Both the position numbers and the translations under genes were made by a program. This document shows, piece after piece, positions 20,724-30,364 of a stretch of 37,543 nt of DNA. The notes beneath the pieces were generated by a model. That model was not told where the DNA came from. It saw nothing but the letters and a program-made list of their open reading frames with translations, and did no database searches. This DNA comes from Verrucomicrobia subdivision 6 bacterium. Its GTDB lineage: Bacteria > Verrucomicrobiota > Verrucomicrobiia > Methylacidiphilales > Verrucolacustridaceae. Each line of letters opens with the position of its first letter. Positions within the stretch are counted from its first letter, which is position 1. The DNA lies in NCBI GenBank assembly GCA_945873585.1, contig CAMCDO010000004.1, positions 1 through 37,543 on the forward strand. The letters run 5' to 3'.

Positions 20724-22085
20724 TCAGTAGGTTCCTCGAACCCCCAAGTAAACTTGATTCCTAGTATAACTCCCTCCATTCCCATTATTTACATCAAAGT
20801 AGGATCCGTAGTTTGTATAGCTCCAACCCAGCTCCGCCGATAGATAAGGGAAAATTTCATAAGCGAACTTACACTGGTAGGTAAGAGTCGTTTGCTGACC
20901 ACTTCCTTGGTATGAGCCAGAGACGGCTATACTTTGTGCCTCAGTTAGTTGAGGCGTGAAGACAGCAACATTGAGAAACAAGCTCTGAATCACCGAAAGC
21001 CTCTCAGTGAAGTAGTGATCCCAATTCGCGTTAATCGTGTAGGCCTCAGAATCGGAGGATGTGGCTAGATTGGACTGTTGGACTGCGACTGAAAGTCCAC
21101 CCGAAACAAAGCTTCTTTGATCATAGTTCCAAGTCGAACTAAGAGAGGCAAAAGGAAAGGCCCCAATTTCCAACTCGCCACTCCCCAGCCCTCCCGCAGA
21201 AATTGTCGAACTACTATCGGACAAACCATAATTGTCGTTCAACTGAATACCCGCGCGCCCACTGAAGGTTATCGTCGGAGTAAACGTCTGGTCTGCACCG
21301 AAAGAGAACGAAACCTGCTGATTGTCACGATAGTTCTGATCATTCTCGTAATCGTAGAGCTGATAATCAAAGGTGAATGTTCCCACCGTTTCGGGTGTAA
21401 AATCTAATCGGAACTGCTGGAAGGCTCCATTATTCATATAATTACTTGTACCCGCGCTTCCCGAGGTAATTCCACCCGCATTATTATAAGTAGCCGCTCC
21501 ATCGGAATTTAAAATCGAGTTGTTCCAGCGTGTGATCATCGCCAAACGGTCCGTGACTCGATAATCAGCTTGGATCGTTCCTAAATTATTAATGAATCCT
21601 TGCGTATTCGTGACAGGCGCTAAACCGACTGTGACTAGGCTCGCTATGGGCTGTTCACTATAAACAAAATTATCCGAAATCGTCAGGCTGGTTCGCGGAT
21701 CAAAGGCATAGGTGTAGCGTCCAATAAAAGCCTGACTGTACTGCAGGTCATAAGACTGATTGATACTAGGAAAATAGGTGCCAGTGAAATCATATCGCAA
21801 AGCCAGGTCTGCCTGGAGTCCAGTATAGTTATATCCAAGCGAAGGCTGGACGCTGGAATAAGTTGAAGAGGAGACATCCGAAGTTGACTGGTAAGTTTGG
21901 GTTAGCGGATTACTGTCATACCCCTCGCGCAAAGCAACCGTCGCCGTAAACGGCTTGGTCCCCTGCTGCCCAGCGGATCCCTGAATTTGTGCTGATAATT
22001 TTCCAGCCGAAAATAAAGCTACGCCAAGAAAGAGAAGCTTAAAAATAAACCGTGTCTGATGTGGAGGAGCTTGGCCGTCTGCCAT
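20724..22085 (-). CDS. Outer-membrane beta-barrel protein associated with exopolysaccharide export
   Basis: Signal peptide; alternating beta-strand pattern (GYDSNPLTQTYQSTS..., LRYDFTGTYFP, WSYTNYGSYFDV), ends ...QVYLGVRGTY with terminal aromatic residue. Confidence 0.75.
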   Translation of the reverse strand: MADGQAPPHQTRFIFKLLFLGVALFSAGKLSAQIQGSAGQQGTKPFTATVALREGYDSNPLTQTYQSTSDVSSSTYSSVQPSLGYNYTGLQADLALRYDFTGTYFPSINQSYDLQYSQAFIGRYTYAFDPRTSLTISDNFVYSEQPIASLVTVGLAPVTNTQGFINNLGTIQADYRVTDRLAMITRWNNSILNSDGAATYNNAGGITSGSAGTSNYMNNGAFQQFRLDFTPETVGTFTFDYQLYDYENDQNYRDNQQVSFSFGADQTFTPTITFSGRAGIQLNDNYGLSDSSSTISAGGLGSGELEIGAFPFASLSSTWNYDQRSFVSGGLSVAVQQSNLATSSDSEAYTINANWDHYFTERLSVIQSLFLNVAVFTPQLTEAQSIAVSGSYQGSGQQTTLTYQCKFAYEIFPYLSAELGWSYTNYGSYFDVNNGNGGSYTRNQVYLGVRGTY

Positions 22086-22213
22086 CTACCAATTCTTGTG
22101 CTTCTCAAAATTATTTCAATGTAAACACACTATATGTTGTGCAATTTTGCCGAAGACTATCCAATAACTTGTGCTCAATTTCCTTTACAATAATCCAAAA
22201 CCATAAGCCACAG

Positions 22214-23962
22214 TTAGTTCCACCTTTTCTGAATTGAAAGAAGTAAATATTCGTTGTTTGGAGGTAAAGAGGTGGCAAATGCCTGGGGTAAGTCGGGTGC
22301 TTTTTGGCGACGAATCAAGTCAGCCCATGCGCTCCACTCGGAATTTTCTGCCAACATTTGGCTATACATCCTCACATCCGAACTTGCTGGCGTGAAAAGT
22401 ATACTAAAAACAGGGGTCACCCGATCATGGATCTTGAGAAAATCCTCGCGTGTAGAGGGTATCCACAAAGTAGGTCGATCAGTATACCACGCTTCAGCCG
22501 CAGGAAGATCAGAAGCCTGCAACTCCCCAGGCTCAAACCATGAGCGAATATACAAAAAAATAGGCGGATAAATGGGGGGATAGTTAAAAGGAGCAGGTTC
22601 AGGTAGCGCCAAACGAGAAAGCGTAGGCCAGCACGCCAAGATGGCGACAATCATGGCAAATAACTTCCCCAATAAATCAATCTGCAACCTCCACCGTTCG
22701 ATAATAATCCAAAGATAAGCTGAACCGTAAACACAAGCCACCGGCAGCAGAACCAAAAGCAAGGAATTCTCCTTCGAGTCATTCCCCCGATAGATAAACG
22801 CCGCAGCTAAAACGAGAGTTAAAAGAGTTACCCCCCAAACATTTCTTCCCTGTGCGGCTGAACTTTTTCGAAATCCATGCATCATTGCGATCAAGGCCAA
22901 TGTTCCTGCTACCGCACTACCGCAAAGTGCCGGTCCTTGCGAAACAAGGGAAGTAAGCCCGCGCAGGACTGATCCCCCGACTCGCCGCCAAACGTCCGTT
23001 TTATCTACGTCGAAGCTATACGTCCTCCAAACCAAGTTACCTGGGTAGTTCCCCGAATCCGCGAGGAAATAAGCCCAGTTCAACCCCAAGGGATTCCCCG
23101 TGATCAACCATAACCTTCCCATCCAAGCTAGAAAAAGGGCAAGTCCGATTGACACTCCTAGCAAAAGCCAGCCCCGACCCTGTTTCAAAAAGTAGAAACC
23201 AAAACAGGTGAAAGCCAGCACAGGCCAAATTTGAATCATCTGCACCAGAGGGGTTAAGCCGAAAACCAAACCAGCCAATCCAACCCATAAACCTCCCCCT
23301 TCTCCGGTTCCACCCTCCTCAAGGCTCTCTCCCTGCTGACAACCGCGAAATAAAAGATATCCCGAAAGCGCATAGAGAAAGATGACAAAACACGATAATC
23401 CACCTCCTACCGTCTGGTCCCATACCGATGCACTCCCCGTAAAGAAAACCACCGCTAAGACCCCTGTGCCGATATCGAATTGACGCGCCGCCCAACTGTA
23501 AATAGAAAAGCTCGCGCCCAGCAAAAAGAGCACATTCAAAGCCAGCACCATATAGTCGGGAGGATAAATCCGGAAACCCTTCACATTATCTGGTGAAAGA
23601 TCAAATTTAACCAAAGAGGTTAACTGCCCGATTTTAAAAAGAGACCCTAGAACCAGCGGGTAAAGTGGAGGATTTAAAGTTTCAGGAAAAGCGCTTACTG
23701 AAGGTGCATCATTCCCCATCTTTGCTCGGATCTGCCAGAGCGACAAGGGGCGAATGAACTTTGTTGTAAAACCATTTGCCGTCGAAAGTTGACGAGCCTG
23801 CTGAGCAAGATCCATTGCCTCAGCCGTCCTCAATCCATTAAATTCCCGAATTCCTATCCAACCCGCCAACCCCGCTAAAATTAAAAATAATGCGATCCGC
23901 ACCAGCCAAAGCCGAATTGGACCCGCCTCCACATTATAAACCCAATCTTGTAAGTTGCTCAT
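22214..23962 (-). CDS. Multi-pass membrane protein, GT39/PMT-like putative glycosyltransferase
   Basis: Many hydrophobic helices with a GT-C-like layout (FNGLRTAEAMDLAQQARQLSTANGFTTKFIRPLSLWQ...NPPLYPLVLGSLFKI); ATGA overlap with the response regulator gene. Confidence 0.5.
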   Translation of the reverse strand: MSNLQDWVYNVEAGPIRLWLVRIALFLILAGLAGWIGIREFNGLRTAEAMDLAQQARQLSTANGFTTKFIRPLSLWQIRAKMGNDAPSVSAFPETLNPPLYPLVLGSLFKIGQLTSLVKFDLSPDNVKGFRIYPPDYMVLALNVLFLLGASFSIYSWAARQFDIGTGVLAVVFFTGSASVWDQTVGGGLSCFVIFLYALSGYLLFRGCQQGESLEEGGTGEGGGLWVGLAGLVFGLTPLVQMIQIWPVLAFTCFGFYFLKQGRGWLLLGVSIGLALFLAWMGRLWLITGNPLGLNWAYFLADSGNYPGNLVWRTYSFDVDKTDVWRRVGGSVLRGLTSLVSQGPALCGSAVAGTLALIAMMHGFRKSSAAQGRNVWGVTLLTLVLAAAFIYRGNDSKENSLLLVLLPVACVYGSAYLWIIIERWRLQIDLLGKLFAMIVAILACWPTLSRLALPEPAPFNYPPIYPPIFLYIRSWFEPGELQASDLPAAEAWYTDRPTLWIPSTREDFLKIHDRVTPVFSILFTPASSDVRMYSQMLAENSEWSAWADLIRRQKAPDLPQAFATSLPPNNEYLLLSIQKRWN

Positions 23963-25329
23963 TTCTTCTTCTCTTTGCGAGGTTTCGAGTCTGCAAGCTT
24001 CCGATGGAGTGTGCGACGATGAATTCCAAGCTGTTTCGCCGCCGCCGTCACATTCTGCCCTGTCTGATTTAAGGCCACTTGGATTGCCTCAAGTTCTAAT
24101 TTTTCCAGTTCGCCCCCAGGAGCAAGCATCCGAAGAGTCGAGCCCCGCCCCAATTGCCTCAGCGAGGCAGGTAGATCACCCGCCTCGATCTTCAACCCTT
24201 GAGCTAGAACCACTCCATGCTCCACCGCCGTCCGCAACTCACGCACGTTCCCAGGCCAGCGATAATCACAAAGTAGCCCCAAACTCTGTCGGCTAAACTC
24301 CAGACTGGGTTTCCCGTTTTCTAGAGCATACTCCTTGCGAAAATGCTCGGCCAAAATCGGAATATCCTCCGCTCGGTCTCGCAGAGGTGGCAGCAAAATC
24401 TGCACCACTCGAATCCGAAAAAATAGATCCTCTCGAAAAGTTCCTTTTTCTACCAGCGTCTCCAAATTGCGATTCGTCGCCGCGACCAGACGCACATCCA
24501 CCTCCATTAACTTATTCCCTCCCACCCTTTCCATTGTGCGCTCTCCGAGAACACGCAGAAGTTTGACCTGAGTCGAAGCATCGATCTCCCCAATCTCATC
24601 CAAGAAAATCGTTCCTCCCTGAGCCTGTTCAAACCGCCCGATTCGACGCTCCACCGCTCCGGTAAATGCTCCTTTTTCATGACCAAAAAGTTCACTCTCC
24701 AAAAGTTGCGGGGAAAGCGCCGCACAATGCACTGCTACGAAGGGGGCGTTTTTCCTCGAGCTCAGGCCATGAAGTGCCCGCGCGACCAACTCCTTTCCCG
24801 TCCCACTCTCCCCTTCGATTAAAACACTCGCCTTTGAGTCCGCGACTTGCCGAATTCGCTCGAGCACATCCTTCATTCCGGCCGAACCCCCCAAAATCCG
24901 CTCCAAGCCAAAGGACCGCTTCAGCTCCGCTCGTAACTGGACATTTTCTTTTTCCACCTGGACCGTTCGCACCGCTCGCCGCAATAACACCTCCACCCGC
25001 TCTAAATCCAATGGCTTGGTCACATAGTCAAAGGCGCCTTGCCTCATCGCCTCGACTGCACTTTCCACTGAGCCATACGCCGTCATCACAACACAGACCG
25101 GTGGAGGTCGTTGGGCCCGGCACAACTCCAATATCCCTAATCCACTTTCATGTCCCAAACGCAAATCGGTTAACACCGCATCCATCGGCTCAGCCAAGAA
25201 AAGAGCTTTGGCCGAACTTAGATCCGCCGCCACGTAGACTTCAAACTTATCCGCCAACCCACGACGCAAGGCATCTCGTGTATTTTTTTCGTCATCCACC
25301 ACCAACAAGTTAGGCTTCTTCTCCGTCAC
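23959..25329 (-). CDS. NtrC-family sigma-54-dependent response regulator
   Basis: Receiver (LLVVDDEKNTRDAL...DAVLTDLRLG), AAA+ GESGTGKELVARALH, GAFTGA motif, Fis-type HTH (VTAAAKQLGIHRRTLHRKL). Confidence 0.96.
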   Translation of the reverse strand: MTEKKPNLLVVDDEKNTRDALRRGLADKFEVYVAADLSSAKALFLAEPMDAVLTDLRLGHESGLGILELCRAQRPPPVCVVMTAYGSVESAVEAMRQGAFDYVTKPLDLERVEVLLRRAVRTVQVEKENVQLRAELKRSFGLERILGGSAGMKDVLERIRQVADSKASVLIEGESGTGKELVARALHGLSSRKNAPFVAVHCAALSPQLLESELFGHEKGAFTGAVERRIGRFEQAQGGTIFLDEIGEIDASTQVKLLRVLGERTMERVGGNKLMEVDVRLVAATNRNLETLVEKGTFREDLFFRIRVVQILLPPLRDRAEDIPILAEHFRKEYALENGKPSLEFSRQSLGLLCDYRWPGNVRELRTAVEHGVVLAQGLKIEAGDLPASLRQLGRGSTLRMLAPGGELEKLELEAIQVALNQTGQNVTAAAKQLGIHRRTLHRKLADSKPRKEKKK

Positions 25330-26501
25330 AGAACCTTGTTCCTTTCCTCAACAACACCCTCCTCAAGCAAATGAACACGGCGCTCATGCAAAGGAATGCG
25401 CAAAGTAACCACCGTACCTTTTCCCACCGAACTCTCTAGCTGCAGGCTCCCGCCATGCTCCCGCGCAATCCGTTGGACAATCATCAACCCTAGACCCGTA
25501 CCGCCGTGGCGTGTCGTGAAAAACGGCTTACCCAAATGCGGCAGATCGTCAGCCTGAATTCCTGGTCCATAGTCTTGGCATGCCCAAACTAAAAACCCAG
25601 ATTCCCTTTTCACCGTGAAACAAATCATTCCCTTTTCCGCCGAGGCCTGCATCGCATTGCGCAAAATATTATAAATAGCCTGCTTCATCTGCTCTCGATC
25701 CATGGGAACCGTTCCCACATCCTTGGCTACCACCTTTTCCAAAAAGATCTCCCGGTCTTCTAACTCCACCTGCAATGGCTCCAATGCCTCTTCCAATACC
25801 TTCGCAGGATCCTCCACTGTCTTCCGCAAGGGTTGTGGTCGCATCGCCCGCAAGAATTGGGTAATCAGGCCGTCCAATCTTCGAATCTCCTGCTGGCAGA
25901 CATGAAGTGACTCTTTGATTTTTCCTGCGGGAGACGCCTCGAGGCCTTTTAAATCTTTCTCCATAATCTGCAGATGAAGGTGAAGGCTATTTAAAGGATT
26001 GCCGATTTCATGAGCCACCCCCGCCGCCAAAAGAGTCAATGCCTCTAATTGCCCCGCCTCCAATGCCTGCTTAGTTTCTGCTCGGCTCTGGGTCACATCA
26101 TGAAAAATAACCGCGTGAAAAACCCCGTCCCTTCCTCCGATCTTCACGGGCACAAGATAATAGTCCAAAACTCTTGCTTCCGGATAGTCCACCTCAAGAG
26201 TCCCTGAAGAAACTTGGTGATTTTGCAGAAGTGCAATCCAGTCCACCCCGCGCAAACTACGCTGCAAGCTCCAGCCGCCCGCTTCTGCATTCTCTGGAAG
26301 CGCTAAGAGTTGGCCCGCCGCCCGATTCCAGTAGGTCAACCTCCCCTCATCATCCACGACCGCAACTCCTTCCTGCAACGTGTTGAAAATCGTCTCTAAG
26401 AAACCCTTGTCCTCCGCCAGTCGGGTCAGTTGGGTTTGCAAAGCCTCAGGCGTAACCCGATTCGCCCGCTCAATCACCTTCTCTAAAAAGGATGACCTCA
26501 T
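25326..26501 (-). CDS. Soluble PAS-domain histidine kinase
   Basis: PAS region (TIFNTLQEGVAVVDDEGRLTYWNRAAGQLL), H-box GVAHEIGNPLNSLHLHLQ, N-box ILRNAMQAS, G-boxes DYGPGIQ / GGTGLGLMIVQRI; no TM segment. Confidence 0.93.
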   Translation of the reverse strand: MRSSFLEKVIERANRVTPEALQTQLTRLAEDKGFLETIFNTLQEGVAVVDDEGRLTYWNRAAGQLLALPENAEAGGWSLQRSLRGVDWIALLQNHQVSSGTLEVDYPEARVLDYYLVPVKIGGRDGVFHAVIFHDVTQSRAETKQALEAGQLEALTLLAAGVAHEIGNPLNSLHLHLQIMEKDLKGLEASPAGKIKESLHVCQQEIRRLDGLITQFLRAMRPQPLRKTVEDPAKVLEEALEPLQVELEDREIFLEKVVAKDVGTVPMDREQMKQAIYNILRNAMQASAEKGMICFTVKRESGFLVWACQDYGPGIQADDLPHLGKPFFTTRHGGTGLGLMIVQRIAREHGGSLQLESSVGKGTVVTLRIPLHERRVHLLEEGVVEERNKVL

Positions 26502-26520
26502 ACCAGTCTGCTCTCCTAAC

Positions 26521-27528
26521 TCAAAACCAACGCTTCGATTTCAGCCATGCCCCTGTGCCAATCATCAGAGCCAGAGTTACCGCAATTAAAATAAAATAAG
26601 CGTGTGGATGATCGAGTTCAGGCATGGCACGAATATTCATGCCATACCAAGAACCTAAGACTACAGGTGGAATAGTAATAGCCGTCAAAGCCGTCAGCAC
26701 TTTAATTCCCTCATTCGCTTCGTGGGCCGATCGGTTGGTGTAGACATCAAATGCTACCATCATTCGGTCATTACAGCCTTGCAGACGCTCGTCCACCCGA
26801 GTCAAGGCGTCCTGCACATCCCGAAAATAGGGCAACATCAAGGCACGCACTAACTTTGACTCCCCTCGCGATAACCGCGAGATCACTTCACGTTGCGGAC
26901 GCAACGTTTGCCGCAAAATCGAAAGCCGGCGACGCGCTCTGAGAATTCGGTTGGAAAGATCTTCGCGCCGCCCACCGGCCAAAGCCTTGTCTTCCACATC
27001 CTCCATCTCTCCCGTCAGGGCCTCGACCACTGGCAAATACGAATCCGCTACATAATCCAAGACCTGATGAGCTAAACGATCCGCCCCACGGGCCTGTGGG
27101 GCGGTTCCCTTAATCAATCGATCCTGAAGCAAAGTAATCCCCGGGATTTTATCGAGGTGGTAGGTCACCAGAAACTCTTTTCCCAGAAAAAGATTGAGCT
27201 CAGAGATTTTTAAAGTCTTTTCTGTAGTCAGCCCGACACTGTGCATGATCATATAAAGATAATCTTCATAATCCTCAATCTTAGGAAGCTCACTCAGAGT
27301 CAAACAGTCTTCAATCGCTAAAGGATGAAACTCAAACAAACTCTCCAGAACCCCCTTCGTTTCCTCAGGAGTGGGAGCGGTCAGGTCGATCCAAAGAATT
27401 AGCCCCTTATCCGCCCGGGCTAAGCGTAAAGCTTCCAGCTCAAGGTTATGACTAACCAGGCGGCCCTCACTAAAAACAAAGGATTCAATCACTGCCATAT
27501 CTTCGCTCGATTCATGACTTTCGTCCAA
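26521..27528 (-). CDS. corA: CorA-family Mg2+/Co2+ transporter
   Basis: YGMNIRAMPELDHPHAYF (GMN motif) between two C-terminal TM helices. Confidence 0.93.
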   Translation of the reverse strand: MDESHESSEDMAVIESFVFSEGRLVSHNLELEALRLARADKGLILWIDLTAPTPEETKGVLESLFEFHPLAIEDCLTLSELPKIEDYEDYLYMIMHSVGLTTEKTLKISELNLFLGKEFLVTYHLDKIPGITLLQDRLIKGTAPQARGADRLAHQVLDYVADSYLPVVEALTGEMEDVEDKALAGGRREDLSNRILRARRRLSILRQTLRPQREVISRLSRGESKLVRALMLPYFRDVQDALTRVDERLQGCNDRMMVAFDVYTNRSAHEANEGIKVLTALTAITIPPVVLGSWYGMNIRAMPELDHPHAYFILIAVTLALMIGTGAWLKSKRWF

Positions 27529-27592
27529 AGTTTTCCGCTCCGCCCAACATCCGCGCTAGATTCTATGAATTGCCTTGGTAGGATCAATTCTC

Positions 27593-29143
27593 GTGAAAAA
27601 GCCTGTTCTACTTCTCATTCGTGACGGCTGGGGGATCAATCCGGCAGGCAGGCAGGGCGCCGCCCTCCAAGGAGATGCCACCCTTCTGGCCTCAACCCCA
27701 GTGCATGATCAGCTCTACGCTACTTACCCCCAATCCCGACTCCAAGCGAGCGGACTCCAAGTCGGCTTGCCCGAGGGCCAAATGGGAAATTCCGAGGTGG
27801 GACATCTCAACCTCGGCGCAGGTCGCATCGTCTATCAAGAACTCACCCGCATCAATCTCGCCATTCAAGATGGCACTCTCAACCGTAACCCTGTCCTTCA
27901 GGAAGTTCTCCAAGCCTCTCATGGCCACCGCCTCCACTTGATCGGACTCGTCTCTGATGGCGGTGTTCACTCCCATATCGAACACCTTCTGGCTCTTCTC
28001 ACCATCGCTTCTAAGGCAGGAATAAAAGAAATATACGTTCACGCCATCACGGATGGGCGCGACTGCTCGCCCACCTCAGGCCGCGAGTTTATGCAAACCT
28101 TGGAAGCAAAAATCGCCCTTCTCCCAGGTTGCCACCTCGCCACCATTATCGGTCGCTACTACGCTATGGACCGCGACAAACGTTGGGAACGTGTCCAACT
28201 CGCCCACGACCTCTTTCTTGATGGAAAAGGCACCCCCGCTTCTTCAGGACAAGCTGGCCTCCAAACCTCTTACGAAGCGGGAATCACCGACGAATTCGTT
28301 CTCCCCATCAAGGTTACCCCGCAGGCTGGACCTCTGATTCGCGATCAAGATGTTCTCTTCTTTTTTAACTTCCGTGCCGATCGTATGCGCCAAATTGTCC
28401 GCTCCCTCAGCGACCCAGATTTCAACCTATTCCCCTGTCCTCATCGTCCCAAGATCAAAACTTACACCATGACCCCATATGAGAATGACTTCGCCCGCCT
28501 CGGGATTCGCCATCTTTTCACACCCGTCGAAATGAAAGATCTTCTCGGCGAGGTCGTTGCCGCTCACGGCCTCTCACAATCGCGAATGGCCGAAACCGAA
28601 AAATATCCGCACGTGACCTACTTCTTTAACGGCGGCAAAGAAACCCCTAACCCAAACGAAGAACGAATCCTCGCCCCATCTCCTAAAGTTGCCACCTACG
28701 ATCTTCAACCGGAAATGAGCGCCGTAGAATTAACCGATAAAGTAGTCGATCGTATCGAACGCGGGCTCGATGATCTCATCATACTCAATTTCGCCAACCC
28801 CGACATGGTCGGTCACACTGGAGTTCTCGCCGCTGGTATTCGTGCAGTCGAAACCATCGATCGCTCCGTCGGTCGGGTTGTTCAAGCTATACTTGAAAGA
28901 GGTGGCAAAGCGCTCATCACCGCCGACCACGGAAACTGCGAACAAATGCTCGAAGCCGACGGCTCCCCTCACACCGCCCACACAACTAATCTCGTCCACC
29001 TGCTCTATGTCGCACCTGATTCAGCTAAGTACACTTTAGCCGATGGTATTCTTGCAGATATCGCCCCCACTCTCCTTACCATGCTCGGCCTGCCCAAACC
29101 CGCCGCCATGACCGGCAAGTCTCTTCTGCGACCTAAAAAGTAG
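27593..29143 (+). CDS. gpmI: 2,3-bisphosphoglycerate-independent phosphoglycerate mutase
   Basis: VLLLIRDGWGINP, MGNSEVGHLNLGAGR, ITDGRDCSPTSG, FNFRADRMRQI, NFANPDMVGHTG, ADHGNCEQM. Start uncertain: GTG 27593 preferred, TTG 27575 in the ORF track. Confidence 0.96.
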   Translation: MKKPVLLLIRDGWGINPAGRQGAALQGDATLLASTPVHDQLYATYPQSRLQASGLQVGLPEGQMGNSEVGHLNLGAGRIVYQELTRINLAIQDGTLNRNPVLQEVLQASHGHRLHLIGLVSDGGVHSHIEHLLALLTIASKAGIKEIYVHAITDGRDCSPTSGREFMQTLEAKIALLPGCHLATIIGRYYAMDRDKRWERVQLAHDLFLDGKGTPASSGQAGLQTSYEAGITDEFVLPIKVTPQAGPLIRDQDVLFFFNFRADRMRQIVRSLSDPDFNLFPCPHRPKIKTYTMTPYENDFARLGIRHLFTPVEMKDLLGEVVAAHGLSQSRMAETEKYPHVTYFFNGGKETPNPNEERILAPSPKVATYDLQPEMSAVELTDKVVDRIERGLDDLIILNFANPDMVGHTGVLAAGIRAVETIDRSVGRVVQAILERGGKALITADHGNCEQMLEADGSPHTAHTTNLVHLLYVAPDSAKYTLADGILADIAPTLLTMLGLPKPAAMTGKSLLRPKK

Positions 29144-29146
29144 ATA

Positions 29147-29617
29147 CTAATTCTGCCCTGGTACCGCCGTCTCCGTATGGAGAACCGATCCCCAAACTTT
29201 GACTAACTCACAAACATCCACCGTTTTGGCCTGCTCCCCAGGGAATTGTACCACCGCCGATCCGTATTCTGGATGCGCCGACTCCTTTTCAATCGTCACA
29301 ATCGTCCCCTCTTGCATTTTCGTGTCGTAGGCCGAGACCACGCGATCTCCTGGTTCTAAGGGCCCAAGGAACTGCCAAAAACAGTCGTCCAACATCCCAT
29401 TCGTCTCCTTTAAGTTCTTTTCCATGTCCTCTTCCAGATCGCTTACCGCAATTGACTTCGTTAAGCCCTCGATGAGCCGCGTGTGCCGATCGAGAATCGC
29501 ATATAAACGGCGCTCCGCCTGTTCGATCCTAATCTCATTGGCCGTCATCGCCAAAGCCCGCAAGCTTGCTCCTGAGCTTTCTAAGCCTTTTACCTTTTTC
29601 CCACTGCTTTTCTTCAT
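29147..29617 (-). CDS. Hypothetical protein, helical N-terminal part and small beta-rich C-terminal part
   Basis: ATG at 29617 preceded by GGAG with 8-nt spacing; no recognised family. ORF track start 29671 is a weaker GTG. Confidence 0.6.
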   Translation of the reverse strand: MKKSSGKKVKGLESSGASLRALAMTANEIRIEQAERRLYAILDRHTRLIEGLTKSIAVSDLEEDMEKNLKETNGMLDDCFWQFLGPLEPGDRVVSAYDTKMQEGTIVTIEKESAHPEYGSAVVQFPGEQAKTVDVCELVKVWGSVLHTETAVPGQN

Positions 29618-29674
29618 CGCGCTAGCTCCAATCCTCCCTGCGCTCCTCGACACCTTCCAGCATGAATTCACAGC

Positions 29675-30349
29675 TCACGGTCCCGCTCTCCCCATCCAAG
29701 ATAGAAGCTCAACTGCAGCCCCAAAGTACCTCTCCTCTGTCCCGTCCCGCTCGCCATATCCATAACCCACAAACACACCCTCAACCCCAGCCCTCCTTGC
29801 CGTCTCCCTATCCACACCGCTGTCCCCCACAAAAAGATGCCTCCCCCTACCTGCTTTTAAACGACTCAACGCTAAACGTAGTGGCCTCGCATCGGGTTTA
29901 CGCACGCTATCCTCTCCACTGACAACCACTCGAATCCACCGATCCCAACCCAATTTCTTCACCAACTTCCTCACCGTGGCTCCATCCTTATTCGTACATA
30001 TTCCCAGCCTCCAGCCACGCTGTACCAAACGCCGCAAACCATCGTCGACCCCGGCATAAGGCCGACTCATCCCACTATTACTCCGCCCATACTCCGCAAA
30101 ATACTCTTCAGTCAAACCCTCGACCTCCTTCCCCGCCGCACTTTTCCCCGTCGCTCCCCAAGCTCTATGCAATAAAGTTTGCGGCCCCCTCCCTACAAGG
30201 ATCTTCACCTCCGCCTCCGACAAACTTCGCCGCCCATGCTTAGCAAGCACTCGATTCAGAGCGCTGGAAATCTCCCCCAATGTATCAACCAAGGTCCCAT
30301 CAAAATCAAAAACCCCCACCCCACTCAAGCGACCAGCTCCCATACTCAT
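29675..30349 (-). CDS. HAD-superfamily phosphatase, phosphoglycolate phosphatase-like
   Basis: VFDFDGTLVDTLGEI, GICTNKDG, RKPDARPL, LFVGDSGVDRETARRAG. Confidence 0.87.
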   Translation of the reverse strand: MSMGAGRLSGVGVFDFDGTLVDTLGEISSALNRVLAKHGRRSLSEAEVKILVGRGPQTLLHRAWGATGKSAAGKEVEGLTEEYFAEYGRSNSGMSRPYAGVDDGLRRLVQRGWRLGICTNKDGATVRKLVKKLGWDRWIRVVVSGEDSVRKPDARPLRLALSRLKAGRGRHLFVGDSGVDRETARRAGVEGVFVGYGYGERDGTEERYFGAAVELLSWMGRAGP

Positions 30350-30364
30350 CGTTTACCCAATTGC

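Noticed and set aside
24666-25313. 215-aa + strand ORF antisense to the response regulator
   Set aside because: Pro/Ser/His-rich frame shadow of an unambiguous NtrC-family coding region.
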